6,130 nt of DNA from CAYMAX01 sp964388595. Lineage in GTDB: Bacteria > Bacteroidota > Bacteroidia > Bacteroidales > UBA932. Made by a program: the position numbers and the translations under genes. The stretch is from NCBI GenBank assembly GCA_964388595.1, contig CAYMAX010000075.1, positions 1 to 6,130 on the forward strand. Direction: 5' to 3'. This document shows positions 5,936 to 6,130 of the stretch, in pieces. Position 1 is the stretch's first letter; each line of letters opens with the position of its first letter. The notes beneath the pieces were generated by a model. It did not search any database. It saw nothing but the letters and a program-made list of their open reading frames with translations, and was not told the DNA's origin.

Positions 5936-6130
5936 ATGAAAATCAAAAACATTGTTCTCCTTTCTCTTTCTGTAGCTTTTGTAGCTATGACTTCCTCCTG
6001 CGGCGCTCCCAAGAAAGTTAGTGCCAATAAAGGTGATGTCGAATTAATAGTTCCTTTCTCATCAGCAGCCGATCGCTCAGATAAAGATACTTTCCGTGCT
6101 ACCGGTATTGGTAAAAGTCCTGATATGGCT
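5936..6130 (+). CDS. Putative lipoprotein, N-terminal part (runs off window)
   Basis: Sixty-five codons are visible and the frame is still open at the window edge. Residues 1-21 form a lipoprotein signal: Lys2 and Lys4, a hydrophobic core (IVLLSLSVAFVAM), then the lipobox-like TSSC with Cys22 as the predicted lipidated residue. The mature protein begins CGAPKKVSANKGD and continues with VELIVPFSS and SDKDTFRATGIGKSPDMA. The FRATGIGKSPDMA segment recalls the A-x-G-x-G-x-S start of the domain in LPP20-like and related Bacteroidota lipoproteins of unknown function, in which a helix of small residues follows; this is a resemblance by eye only. No acidic surface-export signal directly follows the cysteine, so a periplasm-facing location is as likely as surface display. 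It has its own promoter and an A/T-rich leader. It fell outside the six-frame listing because it is partial. Confidence 0.8.
   Translation, partial: MKIKNIVLLSLSVAFVAMTSSCGAPKKVSANKGDVELIVPFSSAADRSDKDTFRATGIGKSPDMA

Noticed and set aside
1..6130. CRISPR array, tRNA/rRNA, insertion sequence, phage or defence system
   Set aside because: Reading both strands showed no direct-repeat array, RNA gene pattern, transposase or defence-type protein; the window is filled by housekeeping genes.

Overview
The window reads as ordinary chromosomal housekeeping DNA from a member of the Bacteroidota, most likely the order Bacteroidales. The evidence is threefold: the proteins resemble Bacteroidales forms; start codons are preceded by A/T-rich leaders without Shine-Dalgarno sequences; and several intergenic regions carry the Bacteroidota-type promoter element TAnnTTTG instead of an E. 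coli-type -10. The organism assignment is inferred from family knowledge, not from a database search.

Layout, left to right. Positions 1-34 are the short 3' flank of dnaK. dnaK (minus, 35-1999) encodes the Hsp70 chaperone and is transcribed leftward. A 144-bp divergent control region (2000-2143) follows; it holds a 13-bp perfect palindrome next to a T-tract and a TTGGCAC element on the dnaK side, and a weaker promoter for panB. panB (plus, 2144-2959; pantothenate/CoA synthesis) and a RluA-family pseudouridine synthase (plus, 2973-3692) are 13 bp apart and probably cotranscribed. They converge on a leftward pair, gmk (minus, 4191-4757; guanylate kinase) and nadD (minus, 3655-4188; NAD synthesis), which are 2 bp apart. 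The synthase gene and nadD overlap tail-to-tail by 38 bp, and NadD ends unusually early there.

An 84-bp divergent region (4758-4841) separates gmk from fba. It has two consensus -7 elements back to back, one per strand. fba (plus, 4842-5804) encodes a class II fructose-bisphosphate aldolase of the longer Giardia/Bacteroidales-like type. A candidate terminator hairpin and a good TAnnTTTG promoter follow, then the first 65 codons of a lipoprotein gene that runs off the right edge.

The genes serve separate core functions: protein folding, CoA, RNA modification, GMP phosphorylation, NAD and glycolysis. I see no mobile element, CRISPR array, RNA gene, defence island or evident new multi-gene system. 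The points worth a second look are regulatory (the dnaK palindrome and the symmetric gmk/fba promoter), the shortened NadD terminus at the convergent overlap, and the partial lipoprotein.
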